This document shows positions 1 to 7,751 of a stretch of DNA of 10,776 nt, one piece after another. A program made the translations under genes and the position numbers. The notes under the pieces are model-generated. The model was not told where the DNA came from, ran no database searches, and was given only the letters and a program-made list of their open reading frames with translations. Each line of letters opens with the position of its first letter. Positions within the stretch are counted from its first letter, which is position 1. The stretch is from FEN-1297 sp046705645 (lineage in GTDB: Bacteria > Bacteroidota > Ignavibacteria > Ignavibacteriales > Ignavibacteriaceae): contig JBJKQE010000148.1 of NCBI GenBank assembly GCA_046705645.1, positions 1 to 10,776 of the forward strand, given 5' to 3'.

Positions 1-364
1 GTGTAACATTTTTCCAGGTGATGAAAGCGTCCTTGATCATGGTTGAGAGTTTACCTGTGTTGTTTCCACCACCGAGACTTGATGCCCCCGGATCGGACTC
101 CAGACGGAACCTTGCTGAAAAATCCGGCGCAATATCATAATCTGCTGTTAAATAGATCCGTCTGTAATCAAATACGCCCATACCTTTCTCCAGATGTCCG
201 GCGTTCCCTAATGTAGAAGTTGGATTAACTGGGTTAGCATTATCATGATTCACGACGTAATAGTAGTCCCCAAAAAACAGTCCTGAAAATTTAGGAAGAT
301 TTTGAGCTTGAGTAAAACTGACTGTCAATAAAATGGCACAAACTAAAAAGGTAAATTTTTTCAT
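1..364 (-). CDS. Outer-membrane porin-like protein, N-terminal part (partial at left edge)
   Basis: The reading frame starts at ATG (362-364) and stays open for 121 codons to the left edge, so the C-terminus is missing. Residues 1-21 form a Sec signal peptide (MKKF start, hydrophobic core, TQAQ end), which predicts export. The mature part begins with an alternating aromatic strand (FSGLFFGDYYYVV), followed by FDYRRIYLTADYDI, FSARFRLESDP and KDAFITWKNV. This succession of short amphipathic strands with RRIY and RFRLE is what porin-like beta-barrels of the phosphate-selective or carbohydrate porin type look like in Bacteroidota and Ignavibacteria. The substrate cannot be told from this fragment. 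By hand count GC is about 41% over 1-360, clearly above the glycosyltransferase genes at the other end; strong expression with selected codons is one explanation, a different origin another. A 313-base gap and a terminator separate it from the upstream gene, so it probably has its own promoter. Confidence 0.8.
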   Translation of the reverse strand, partial: MKKFTFLVCAILLTVSFTQAQNLPKFSGLFFGDYYYVVNHDNANPVNPTSTLGNAGHLEKGMGVFDYRRIYLTADYDIAPDFSARFRLESDPGASSLGGGNNTGKLSTMIKDAFITWKNVT

Positions 365-677
365 AAGTTTTATCTTTAATTTGTTTATAAATTAGTTGAT
401 TAATTATTCTTGTGAGTTTTAATTTTTTGCTTTTTTATAGAATGATTAAAAATGTCGGGAGTAATAATAAGTATAAAACTTTCGGCCAGTGTTAACGGAT
501 TATTACGCTTCTGTTAATAAATTGTTAGGAAAAGAAGAAAGCACTCAACATGATCTTGTTAAGTGCTTAAATAATAGGAAGGTATATGATCTTAAACTTT
601 AGAAATATTTGTTAATAGATGATAATCTTGTCAATTATTCATAAGAAAAATTTTTCAGATACAAATTAATTTAATTA
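365..677. other. Intergenic region with terminator and presumed promoter of the porin-like gene
   Basis: This 313-base stretch has no convincing gene on either strand. Its right part lies downstream of the 678-2054 gene and holds the hairpin at 539-568. Its left part, about 365-530, should carry the promoter and 5' leader of the porin-like gene starting at 364. I found no convincing Bacteroidota-type TAnnTTTG box or sigma-70 pair there. The stretch just before the start codon on the minus strand is A-rich (AAAGATAAAACTT) without a Shine-Dalgarno motif, as is common for this group. No tRNA or riboswitch fold was recognised. Confidence 0.6.
527..568 (-). terminator. Candidate Rho-independent terminator after the 678-2054 gene
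   Basis: The arms AAGCACT (539-545) and AGTGCTT (562-568) pair over 7 bp. After one mismatch (C546/A561) a further 4 bp follow (AACA 547-550 with TGTT 557-560), around a 6-base loop. Read on the minus strand, the hairpin is followed directly by a T-rich tail (TTTCTTCTTTT, 538-528), the expected layout for ending transcription that comes from the right. On the plus strand the following bases are A-rich, so it is not bidirectional. It sits about 110 bases beyond the stop codon of the outer-membrane protein gene. Confidence 0.6.
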
Positions 678-2054
678 TTAAAGATCAAAAGGATAAACAA
701 AAGAAATTCTAGGCTCAATTCTTTTCTGCGGTTTATAATCAATTACATTATTATTCGAATCACGTATAGGTGTGAACGTCCAGTTGTAAAGCATAGAAAC
801 CAGCAGGTAAGGAATCGGTTTATAGCCGAATTCAAAATACATATAAGAATTATTATCTACTTTAAAAATTGCAGATTCATTACCAATATTTATTTTATCA
901 TATCCGGCTCTCACAACAAACGGTACTCCTTCAGGAGAAACATTTGCAACCAAGTGAAGATCACCGCTGTTGGGTGTTTTATCAAGTCTTTGATAGCTTC
1001 CTATAACATCCAGCACTCCCAGGAAATGCAAATCTAATTCTCCGAATACTCCATTATCAGGATTTGTTAAATTAGCCAGCTTCGTTGCTTTACTTAATGG
1101 AACTCCTGTTGATGAGTCTATTTGATATCGTTGTATTTCATAAAATGAATTAAAGTAAGAAGGAATATAATGTGCTTTATTAAATCGTCTTTCAAGTTTT
1201 GCAGAAGCATTTAAAATTCCTAAGCCATTAAGATCAACCTGAATTCCGGTTGCGACACCGCTTCCGTAGTTAATAATTTTAGCGTAGTCAGTGTACAAAA
1301 CTAAATTTAACATACTTGATTTGATAATCGGCAATCCAACATCAGCACCGACTATCTGTATTCTACCTTTATCATCTTCTGTATATCGCTGAAGATTTTT
1401 TTGAGGTAAAGTTATTGGACCGGAAGGCGCAACTTCATTAAAAACTACACCTGAATATTTATTAAAATCGACTGCATAAGTTCCGCCAATTTCAAAATTT
1501 CCAATTATCGGAACATCCGCCAGAGAACTATATTTTAAAGGACGAACATAAGCTCTTATAGCTGTAACACCGGCTTCTGCAAAAGTGCTGTATATCGATT
1601 CGAATCCAAAATTTCCGAAATCGATATCTGTAATTAAACCTATTTTTCGATTATCAATTGAAGGGCTGTTGTTATATTGATACATTATACTGCCGTGACC
1701 AAGATTATAATAATCAAGAGCGCCAAGTTTGATGTATACTGGGTCGTGTTTTAAGCCGTATCTTACATATCTAATAATACTTAGATAATCCGACATAGTA
1801 TTAAAATCTTCTTTACGAATATTTCCGTTTTTATTTATATCGAGATTTAAGTCCAAACCAACACCAAAATTTCCCAAAGCAATTTCCGGCATAATATGGA
1901 AGCGGTAATAAAGTTGTCCGTCTATCCAATTTAATCCGAAACCGCCTTCCAGATTCCCTTTTCCTTCTCTCGGATAATTTTCAAATTGATCGTATTGAGC
2001 AAATAGAGAAACAGAAAATAAAAATACTGCAAGGATAATGTAAAATTTTTTCAT
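678..2054 (-). CDS. Predicted outer-membrane beta-barrel protein of unknown function
   Basis: A complete 458-residue protein. Residues 1-20 are a typical signal peptide (MKKF, a hydrophobic stretch rich in F, L and V, then SLFAQ). The mature chain is an almost continuous series of short alternating strands with Gly and aromatic residues (GGFGLNWIDGQLYYRFHI; FEFGYKPIPYLLVSMLYNW). It ends in EPRISFVYPFDL, whose strand-like, aromatic end suits an outer-membrane barrel. No lipobox Cys is seen. Residues 72-83 (DINKNGNIRKED) resemble an EF-hand or dockerin calcium loop, but lie inside the barrel-like region and may simply be a turn. Residues around 105-130 (VYIKLGALDYYNLGHGSIMYQY) look like a conserved family block; I recall similar uncharacterised proteins in Ignavibacteria but cannot name a family. 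The gene starts 125 bases after the PorU2-like gene with no terminator seen between them, so co-transcription is possible. Function and ligand are unknown; the outer-membrane location is the well-supported part. Confidence 0.8.
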   Translation of the reverse strand: MKKFYIILAVFLFSVSLFAQYDQFENYPREGKGNLEGGFGLNWIDGQLYYRFHIMPEIALGNFGVGLDLNLDINKNGNIRKEDFNTMSDYLSIIRYVRYGLKHDPVYIKLGALDYYNLGHGSIMYQYNNSPSIDNRKIGLITDIDFGNFGFESIYSTFAEAGVTAIRAYVRPLKYSSLADVPIIGNFEIGGTYAVDFNKYSGVVFNEVAPSGPITLPQKNLQRYTEDDKGRIQIVGADVGLPIIKSSMLNLVLYTDYAKIINYGSGVATGIQVDLNGLGILNASAKLERRFNKAHYIPSYFNSFYEIQRYQIDSSTGVPLSKATKLANLTNPDNGVFGELDLHFLGVLDVIGSYQRLDKTPNSGDLHLVANVSPEGVPFVVRAGYDKINIGNESAIFKVDNNSYMYFEFGYKPIPYLLVSMLYNWTFTPIRDSNNNVIDYKPQKRIEPRISFVYPFDL

Positions 2055-2097
2055 TGGTTAATACCCAATTTTGTTTATGATTTGATATTTAATAATT

Positions 2098-2105
2098 CAA
2101 ATATA
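2098..2105 (-). promoter_or_regulatory. Possible Bacteroidota-type -7 box before the outer-membrane protein gene
   Basis: On the minus strand the sequence reads TATATTTG, matching the Bacteroidota -7 consensus TAnnTTTG, 43 bases before the ATG at 2054. The partner TTTG lies only 11 bases upstream (2117-2120) instead of the usual 19 or so, and a second weaker match, TAAATTTG, overlaps it (2117-2124). In DNA this AT-rich the match could be chance. Confidence 0.25.
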
Positions 2106-2179
2106 CAATTATCTATCAAATTTATATAAAGTTAGATCACTTCATTTTTCTATTAATAACCCGTATTGAATATCTCTTC

Positions 2180-5100
2180 TTATCTTACAATTGCCAGCTT
2201 CTGTATAACGTTATCGGTCTTATTTCCTTTTTTCATAATAATTTTATACAAATAAACTCCGTTTGCAAGAAGGCTTCCATCCTCATCTCTACCATCCCAA
2301 TAAATTGTATTAAAGTCATATTTTAACTGAGATGAATTTTTTGTTATTATTTTAACTAATCGTCCTGCTATTGTGTAAATATAAATCTGAAGCTCGTCAG
2401 GAAGCTGGGTTAATTTAAAGGTAAAATATGTATAATCTTTAAATGGATTAGGATAATTATAGACGTAAAGGATATGCGGTTCGTTTTGTACTACAAAGTT
2501 TTTAGTAAGAATAACGGGTTCTGTTGAATTGCCGGCAGTATTTTTACCAATCACTTGTAAAGTATATTCACCGTCTTGTAAGGAAGGAGAATAATTCACA
2601 ACCATCTTCGGATTGCTTGAATTAAATTGATACGTAATAACGGAACTATTATTTAAATAATAAACCGGCTGATCATTTATAGTTATACTGATTGATGACG
2701 TATCTGTTAAAGGTACTAATGATGAATCATTTAAAGTTATCCTAATTTTAGGATGAGATGAAATATAATCCCCATCCAGGATATTCTGACCGTCAAAAGT
2801 TACATTTAAAGTTGGTCTTGAAGAATCCGCTTTAATATAAAATGGTATTGAGAATATATTATTATCTTTATATAGTTCAGGAATTTTATTCCCTGGATCA
2901 ATAGTTATACTAAATAATCTGCTTCCGCTGCCGCTTGCAGTATTATAATTAACACTAAATAATTTCCTACTGTTGGGATTTAGAGAATCGACAAGAGATT
3001 CATAAATTTTTTCAAATGAATTATCCGGTTTTATAACTTCTACCATTACGTTAAAGCTGTCTGCAGGTGATTCACCGACATTATAGACATAAAACCGTAG
3101 GTTTTCATTTTCTCCTTGTTTAACAGAATCATTAGAAACCGAAACAACTTGATAATTTGTACCGAGTTCCGGAACTGAATTTAATTTGACTGCCAATTCT
3201 TTAATTCTTGGAGATTCTTTTGATTTATTAGAATGAATCTGTGCAAGTATTTTTATTTGCGGGTATTCAATTGGATTAATTTGAGTTAGAGAACTGAATC
3301 CATTAATTAAATTTAAAGAAGATAAAGTATCTATTTTATTATTAGATTTTATTCCCAATGGAAATATTCTTAATGAGGCACCGCCCGGAATTTCAGCAGC
3401 AATATGAAAACTATCCCAGTGCACAGTATTGCTTATGACAGGAAAAGTAATTGAGCCGGAATCACTTTTGGCAATTATACTTGTATCAATAATAGCGATT
3501 CCTTGAAATTGTTTTTTGTAAACTTCAGGCACAGTTCCCGGCGCAGCACCTTTTTTACCGATTATGCACCACGACTCACGATATCTTACACTGTCGATAT
3601 AAATACTTCCAAAATTTTTTATTTCATTTCTTACAGGGGTTCCACCAGTGTATCCCAAAACCGATTGAGCACCATCATCACAAATTGTCATTGCAATAAT
3701 TGTCCCTTCAGGCAACCTTTTTAAGTAATTTAATAATGAGTCTCCGGAAGGCGGATTTGGATAAAGAAAATATTTTGTATTATAAGGCTTAAGGGTTACG
3801 GAATCAATCAAAGCAGTGGCAATACCCCAATAATATGTGCTTGGTAATTCCTCGAATAAATTATATTGCATAGAACCGAATGAACCGGCAGTATTGCCTG
3901 CAGAAGAAATTTTTAATTGATCCTTAACTAATGACAACTCCCACGAACTATCCGCAAAGTTAAAATGAGTATTAGAATATTTAATATCGGCTGTACTGTC
4001 TATTGGATTTGTAATAAGCCAGTTATAATTTGATTTAATATTTAAAAATGAATTCGGCTCAGACCATGTTTGAGAATTTATAGACTTTACCCGCCACCAA
4101 TATCTTTCATCCGGTAATATAGTATTTAGTTCAATTTTCGAAGAAAACAGACCGTAATTTTTTTCAAATTGTACCGGTGAACTAAAATATTGTGTTGTGT
4201 CTAATTCAAATATGTATTTGGTGTTTGAAGTATCTGAATTATATGATGGATTTAAAAAAGGAACAGTACCGTTAAATGAATTATAATACCCGTTATTAAA
4301 TAAACTTCTGAAATTAGTTGAGTACACATTAAATTTAATTGATGCCTGGTTATCATTTTTATAAATCTCATCAATGGTATTTGCACTGTCAAGAATGACA
4401 CTCAAATTATGTTCACCAACCATATTTTTAATTGGGACATTAATATTTAATGAATCAATAAATAAGGGTATAGGAACTTTAACTTTTTGATCAGACGCTA
4501 TTCTTCCATTATACAGATCCTTAATGGTAATAAAAATTGAATCATTTAGAACCAGGCCATAATTATGGTAATAAATTTTTACAGCTAAATTATTCGATTG
4601 ATCTGAAGGATTTACTGTGGCTGGTTTAATATCACCGGCAGATATTTCAAGATTCGGTTTTGAAGGCAGCTTTAAATTTAAAAGGGGATCGCCAAATAAA
4701 ACGTTGCAAAAAGCGAAAACTTCATTAACATCGTTATAACCATTCTGTTGAAACTGTTCTATTTTAGCTAATACATGAGCTTCTCCCACATTAGTTATGG
4801 AATCTTTAAGAAATTGCTGATAAAAGTAGGTAGGGAAATTGACGGCAGTTGAAATATAACCCCAGCTCGAATTGCTTAAATAGCATATTGCTTGACCTTC
4901 TGTTGATTCCGAAATGAATAATTCTCCAAAACAATTAATATCAGGTTCACCAAACTTACCGGTTGAACAGCCGAAATCGGATATCAAGGGAAATCGATCT
5001 GAATATGAATTCTTCAATGCACCAACGTCGGTTATTCCGTTATCCCAGGTTTGCGTACCGCTATGACCGATGTATGATATGAATAATCCTCCATTATCTA

Positions 5101-7618
5101 TTGCATTTTGAATTTGGGATTGTGAATAAGGACCGAAATTTGTAGGAGGATTAATGGTTTTATAAAAATGATATCCTTCTCCGCCAATTGGTTTTGTTTT
5201 AACCATAGAATTAAAAATATAATCGTTTTCACTTTTCAATTGATCTACTTGACCAGAAACAGACGGGTCTCCACCACTGAAAAACAAAAATGTTTTATTC
5301 CAATCACTAAAAGGTTTTTCGAGATATTTTTTATATTTATCAAGATAAAAATTTACTTGTTGATCATTTGCTGCCGGGATCCTGCCGATAAACATTTGAG
5401 GTATTTCAGCCTGATTTGAATCCCACATACAATACCAGGCATCGCTTACGGGATATCCGTATGAAGGGACAAGATCTTGTTTCCTTACAGCCGGAACAGG
5501 AGACCATTGATTTTTATAGTCATAATTTGCATCGCCAATTAAAGTTAAATATGAAGGCCGGGGGCTTGGCCAATTATTAAAAGCATAAAGAAGAAATTTT
5601 CTTATTGCTTCAGGTTCGGGATACCCATAAGAAAACTCATCATAAATATCGCTTACAAACACTAAATCAGTTCTAATATTATAATTGCTTTTTATAAAAC
5701 TATTATAATTATTTGCCGATTTTGATAAAACTTGATTCGATATAATAATATCATCAGCACCTTGAGTATTATTTCTCAAATTCGCGAATTGTTTTTTTGC
5801 TTCAAATACTGGTGACTTTAAATATTTATTGGCAATTAAAATATAAGCATCTCCGCCCATTACAGTATCTGTAAATGTTAATGTTTTAAATGTCCCCCCA
5901 GAAAGAGTAAAATTATTAAATCGAATAGTGTCCGGTTTTACTTTATAAAGGATCAAATTTGTATCCGGTTGTATAATATTTGTAATTTTTATAACTCTGA
6001 GTTTTGATGTTAAAGTATCGGGAAATTTAAAATAGAGTGAATCATTTATTGCGTTAGTATATCTATAATATTCTATATCAACCCAATCTAATAGTATTTG
6101 CTGAAACGTTGCACTAGTGGGAAGATCCATTATATTTAAAGTATTAGAACCTTCCTTTAGATCATTTGAGGAAAGAGTAGAAAAAAGATTTGCTGTCTGT
6201 TTAAAATTAAATGTGATTGAATCTTCAATTGTTCTGGTATTTACCCCAGTTCCAACTCTATGGGCGTTTGTTGTAACATCAGAAGCATTACTAATTAGTC
6301 TTACGTATGTTTTTAAATTAGAATTGGGAACTATGTTTGTAGCCTGAAACGGTAATGAAATTGTTCCATTAGTTCCTAAAACCTGCCACGTCCAAACTTT
6401 ATTTTCCTGCCAATATGGAAACTGAACTCTTGGAATAACTGAATCATAATACCAAAGCCTTACATCACTTTCAAAGTGTTGAAAGTTTAAATAGGAATTA
6501 AGCGTATCTTTTATTGAAGAATTCGAAGTGGAATCTATTCTTATTCTTTCTCCTCTTCCTCCGCCCCAGGTTAGCCAGACAAATGTTGTATCGGTGTATC
6601 TATTCATATAATTTAAATAATCAACGCCTTGAGGGACAATTTGTCTATAATTAGGCGAACCGTAATTTTTTTCTGCCCAAAATTCTATATAATCATTCTG
6701 CGAAAAATATCCCGACTGATCAGTTTTTAAAGATAACGGAAGTTCTTTCCCTTTACAGAATATTTTAATTGATGCAGGATCAATTGCCGATGGATTTAGT
6801 CCATAATTAACCAAATCACTGTAACCTATTTTATAAATACCATCAGCAGGAATTGCAAGCTTTATGTATTGATTAGAATAATTAATCCAGTTTCCAGTTG
6901 TATCAGCAGCAGTGAACATTTTTCTATATGAACGAAAGCCTTTTGCTTCACTATAATTAATTATAGTGTGTTTAAGAATGCTGTCATAAGGGGCAATTGC
7001 AGAATTATTTACCGGGAAAGATATTACACTGGTGTAATTTACATTAAGATTTGTACTTAGAAGTAATTTCACCTGCTTTAATTTCCAATTATATGAAGCT
7101 GAATTAATCTTAATTACAACACAATAGTAATTACGAATCCATGTATATCCTAAAATTTCACTTTCAACGGAAGGATATTGATCAGTTTGGAAATATTCAG
7201 GTTTTAGTGTTTGTTTTTCATAACTTATAGTAGAGTCGTTTCGTTTTATAACAGCGGGATTAACTTCCACATTATTATCCGAATATGATTGATACTTCTG
7301 ATCACTCAATTGAATACTGGCTTTACTTTCAGGTGGAATAGCTACAAAAACAACTTTGGAAGGAAGCGTTGGTGAGCCTGGTTTGGAAACATCTTCAGCT
7401 TTAGGGAAAAAAAGTTGGGCTGTCTCTTTGCTTTGAATAACACTATAGTCCGCAATAAAAGATAGTTTAACCGAAAAAGAATTATTTCTGACTGAAATAT
7501 TAGATTCTTTCAATTGCGCGCTCACAAATTTTGCAATTGAAATCACAAGTAATAATATTAAAATGTGAAAATATTTACTAAAATTATGCTGTTTTGATAG
7601 TCCATAATTTCTTTTCAT
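2180..7618 (-). CDS. PorU2-like T9SS sortase / gingipain-family (C25) cysteine peptidase with ILEI-like domain
   Basis: This 1812-residue exported protein is a probable surface C25 protease of the PorU2 type, the group related to the sortase that cleaves T9SS sorting domains and transfers cargo to the cell-surface anchor. Domains in order: signal peptide 1-34 (ends VSA-Q); propeptide-like region with PGSPTLP at 80-86; a beta-rich region about 240-610 typical of PorU-like proteins (GIYKIGYSDL, YMNRYTDTTFVWLTWGG); C25 domain about 620-985, with SDAWY (Asp726), IGRIPA (744-749), catalytic His852 in YIGHSGT and Cys884 in DFGCSTG, 32 residues apart as in gingipains; CARDB-like module about 990-1095; fibronectin-III-like segment about 1130-1200; FAM3/ILEI-like domain about 1262-1380; beta-sandwich about 1390-1483; second CARDB about 1484-1600; Ig-like module about 1602-1710; T9SS type A sorting domain about 1716-1812 (YPNPF 1722-1726, FlgD-like WDGRDEDG from Trp1774, ending KLAIVR). 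It is much longer than canonical PorU, roughly 1100-1200 residues. The true substrate, cargo or glycan, is inferred. Confidence 0.88.
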   Translation of the reverse strand: MKRNYGLSKQHNFSKYFHILILLLVISIAKFVSAQLKESNISVRNNSFSVKLSFIADYSVIQSKETAQLFFPKAEDVSKPGSPTLPSKVVFVAIPPESKASIQLSDQKYQSYSDNNVEVNPAVIKRNDSTISYEKQTLKPEYFQTDQYPSVESEILGYTWIRNYYCVVIKINSASYNWKLKQVKLLLSTNLNVNYTSVISFPVNNSAIAPYDSILKHTIINYSEAKGFRSYRKMFTAADTTGNWINYSNQYIKLAIPADGIYKIGYSDLVNYGLNPSAIDPASIKIFCKGKELPLSLKTDQSGYFSQNDYIEFWAEKNYGSPNYRQIVPQGVDYLNYMNRYTDTTFVWLTWGGGRGERIRIDSTSNSSIKDTLNSYLNFQHFESDVRLWYYDSVIPRVQFPYWQENKVWTWQVLGTNGTISLPFQATNIVPNSNLKTYVRLISNASDVTTNAHRVGTGVNTRTIEDSITFNFKQTANLFSTLSSNDLKEGSNTLNIMDLPTSATFQQILLDWVDIEYYRYTNAINDSLYFKFPDTLTSKLRVIKITNIIQPDTNLILYKVKPDTIRFNNFTLSGGTFKTLTFTDTVMGGDAYILIANKYLKSPVFEAKKQFANLRNNTQGADDIIISNQVLSKSANNYNSFIKSNYNIRTDLVFVSDIYDEFSYGYPEPEAIRKFLLYAFNNWPSPRPSYLTLIGDANYDYKNQWSPVPAVRKQDLVPSYGYPVSDAWYCMWDSNQAEIPQMFIGRIPAANDQQVNFYLDKYKKYLEKPFSDWNKTFLFFSGGDPSVSGQVDQLKSENDYIFNSMVKTKPIGGEGYHFYKTINPPTNFGPYSQSQIQNAIDNGGLFISYIGHSGTQTWDNGITDVGALKNSYSDRFPLISDFGCSTGKFGEPDINCFGELFISESTEGQAICYLSNSSWGYISTAVNFPTYFYQQFLKDSITNVGEAHVLAKIEQFQQNGYNDVNEVFAFCNVLFGDPLLNLKLPSKPNLEISAGDIKPATVNPSDQSNNLAVKIYYHNYGLVLNDSIFITIKDLYNGRIASDQKVKVPIPLFIDSLNINVPIKNMVGEHNLSVILDSANTIDEIYKNDNQASIKFNVYSTNFRSLFNNGYYNSFNGTVPFLNPSYNSDTSNTKYIFELDTTQYFSSPVQFEKNYGLFSSKIELNTILPDERYWWRVKSINSQTWSEPNSFLNIKSNYNWLITNPIDSTADIKYSNTHFNFADSSWELSLVKDQLKISSAGNTAGSFGSMQYNLFEELPSTYYWGIATALIDSVTLKPYNTKYFLYPNPPSGDSLLNYLKRLPEGTIIAMTICDDGAQSVLGYTGGTPVRNEIKNFGSIYIDSVRYRESWCIIGKKGAAPGTVPEVYKKQFQGIAIIDTSIIAKSDSGSITFPVISNTVHWDSFHIAAEIPGGASLRIFPLGIKSNNKIDTLSSLNLINGFSSLTQINPIEYPQIKILAQIHSNKSKESPRIKELAVKLNSVPELGTNYQVVSVSNDSVKQGENENLRFYVYNVGESPADSFNVMVEVIKPDNSFEKIYESLVDSLNPNSRKLFSVNYNTASGSGSRLFSITIDPGNKIPELYKDNNIFSIPFYIKADSSRPTLNVTFDGQNILDGDYISSHPKIRITLNDSSLVPLTDTSSISITINDQPVYYLNNSSVITYQFNSSNPKMVVNYSPSLQDGEYTLQVIGKNTAGNSTEPVILTKNFVVQNEPHILYVYNYPNPFKDYTYFTFKLTQLPDELQIYIYTIAGRLVKIITKNSSQLKYDFNTIYWDGRDEDGSLLANGVYLYKIIMKKGNKTDNVIQKLAIVR

Positions 7619-7751
7619 CTTAGAAAAGTTTCCTAATAAAATTTCATAACAATCAGTTATAAATTATACTATAAATGACAATATGGTTCTTAAAAACTAT
7701 ACAAGCCTTATAACTAAAATAAAGGACATGCTACTAATCTAAGTTAACAAT

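Noticed and set aside
463..500. TTAACA...TATACT pair on the minus strand as a sigma-70 promoter for the porin-like gene
   Set aside because: The spacer is only about 14 bases, and this group mostly uses a different promoter type.
645..656. Perfect palindrome GAAAAATTTTTC just downstream of the barrel gene
   Set aside because: An A/T-only core without a loop is expected by chance in this composition; no matching second site was seen.
2053..2069. Small inverted repeat ATTGG/CCAAT around the start codon of the barrel gene
   Set aside because: A 5-bp stem with a 7-base loop is too weak to call a translational switch.
3503..3724. Plus-strand 73-codon open frame
   Set aside because: Lies antisense within the ILEI-like domain region of the PorU2-like gene, whose protein is conserved; the antisense product has no recognisable features.
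5168..5419. Plus-strand 83-codon open frame
   Set aside because: Antisense to the conserved C25 catalytic domain; a chance open frame in AT-rich DNA.
6117..6347. Plus-strand 76-codon open frame
   Set aside because: Antisense to the beta-rich N-terminal region of the PorU2-like protein; no RBS or family resemblance.
7662..7680. TATAAT-like box on the minus strand before the PorU2-like gene
   Set aside because: No fitting -35 element and a very AT-rich surrounding, so it could not be separated from chance.
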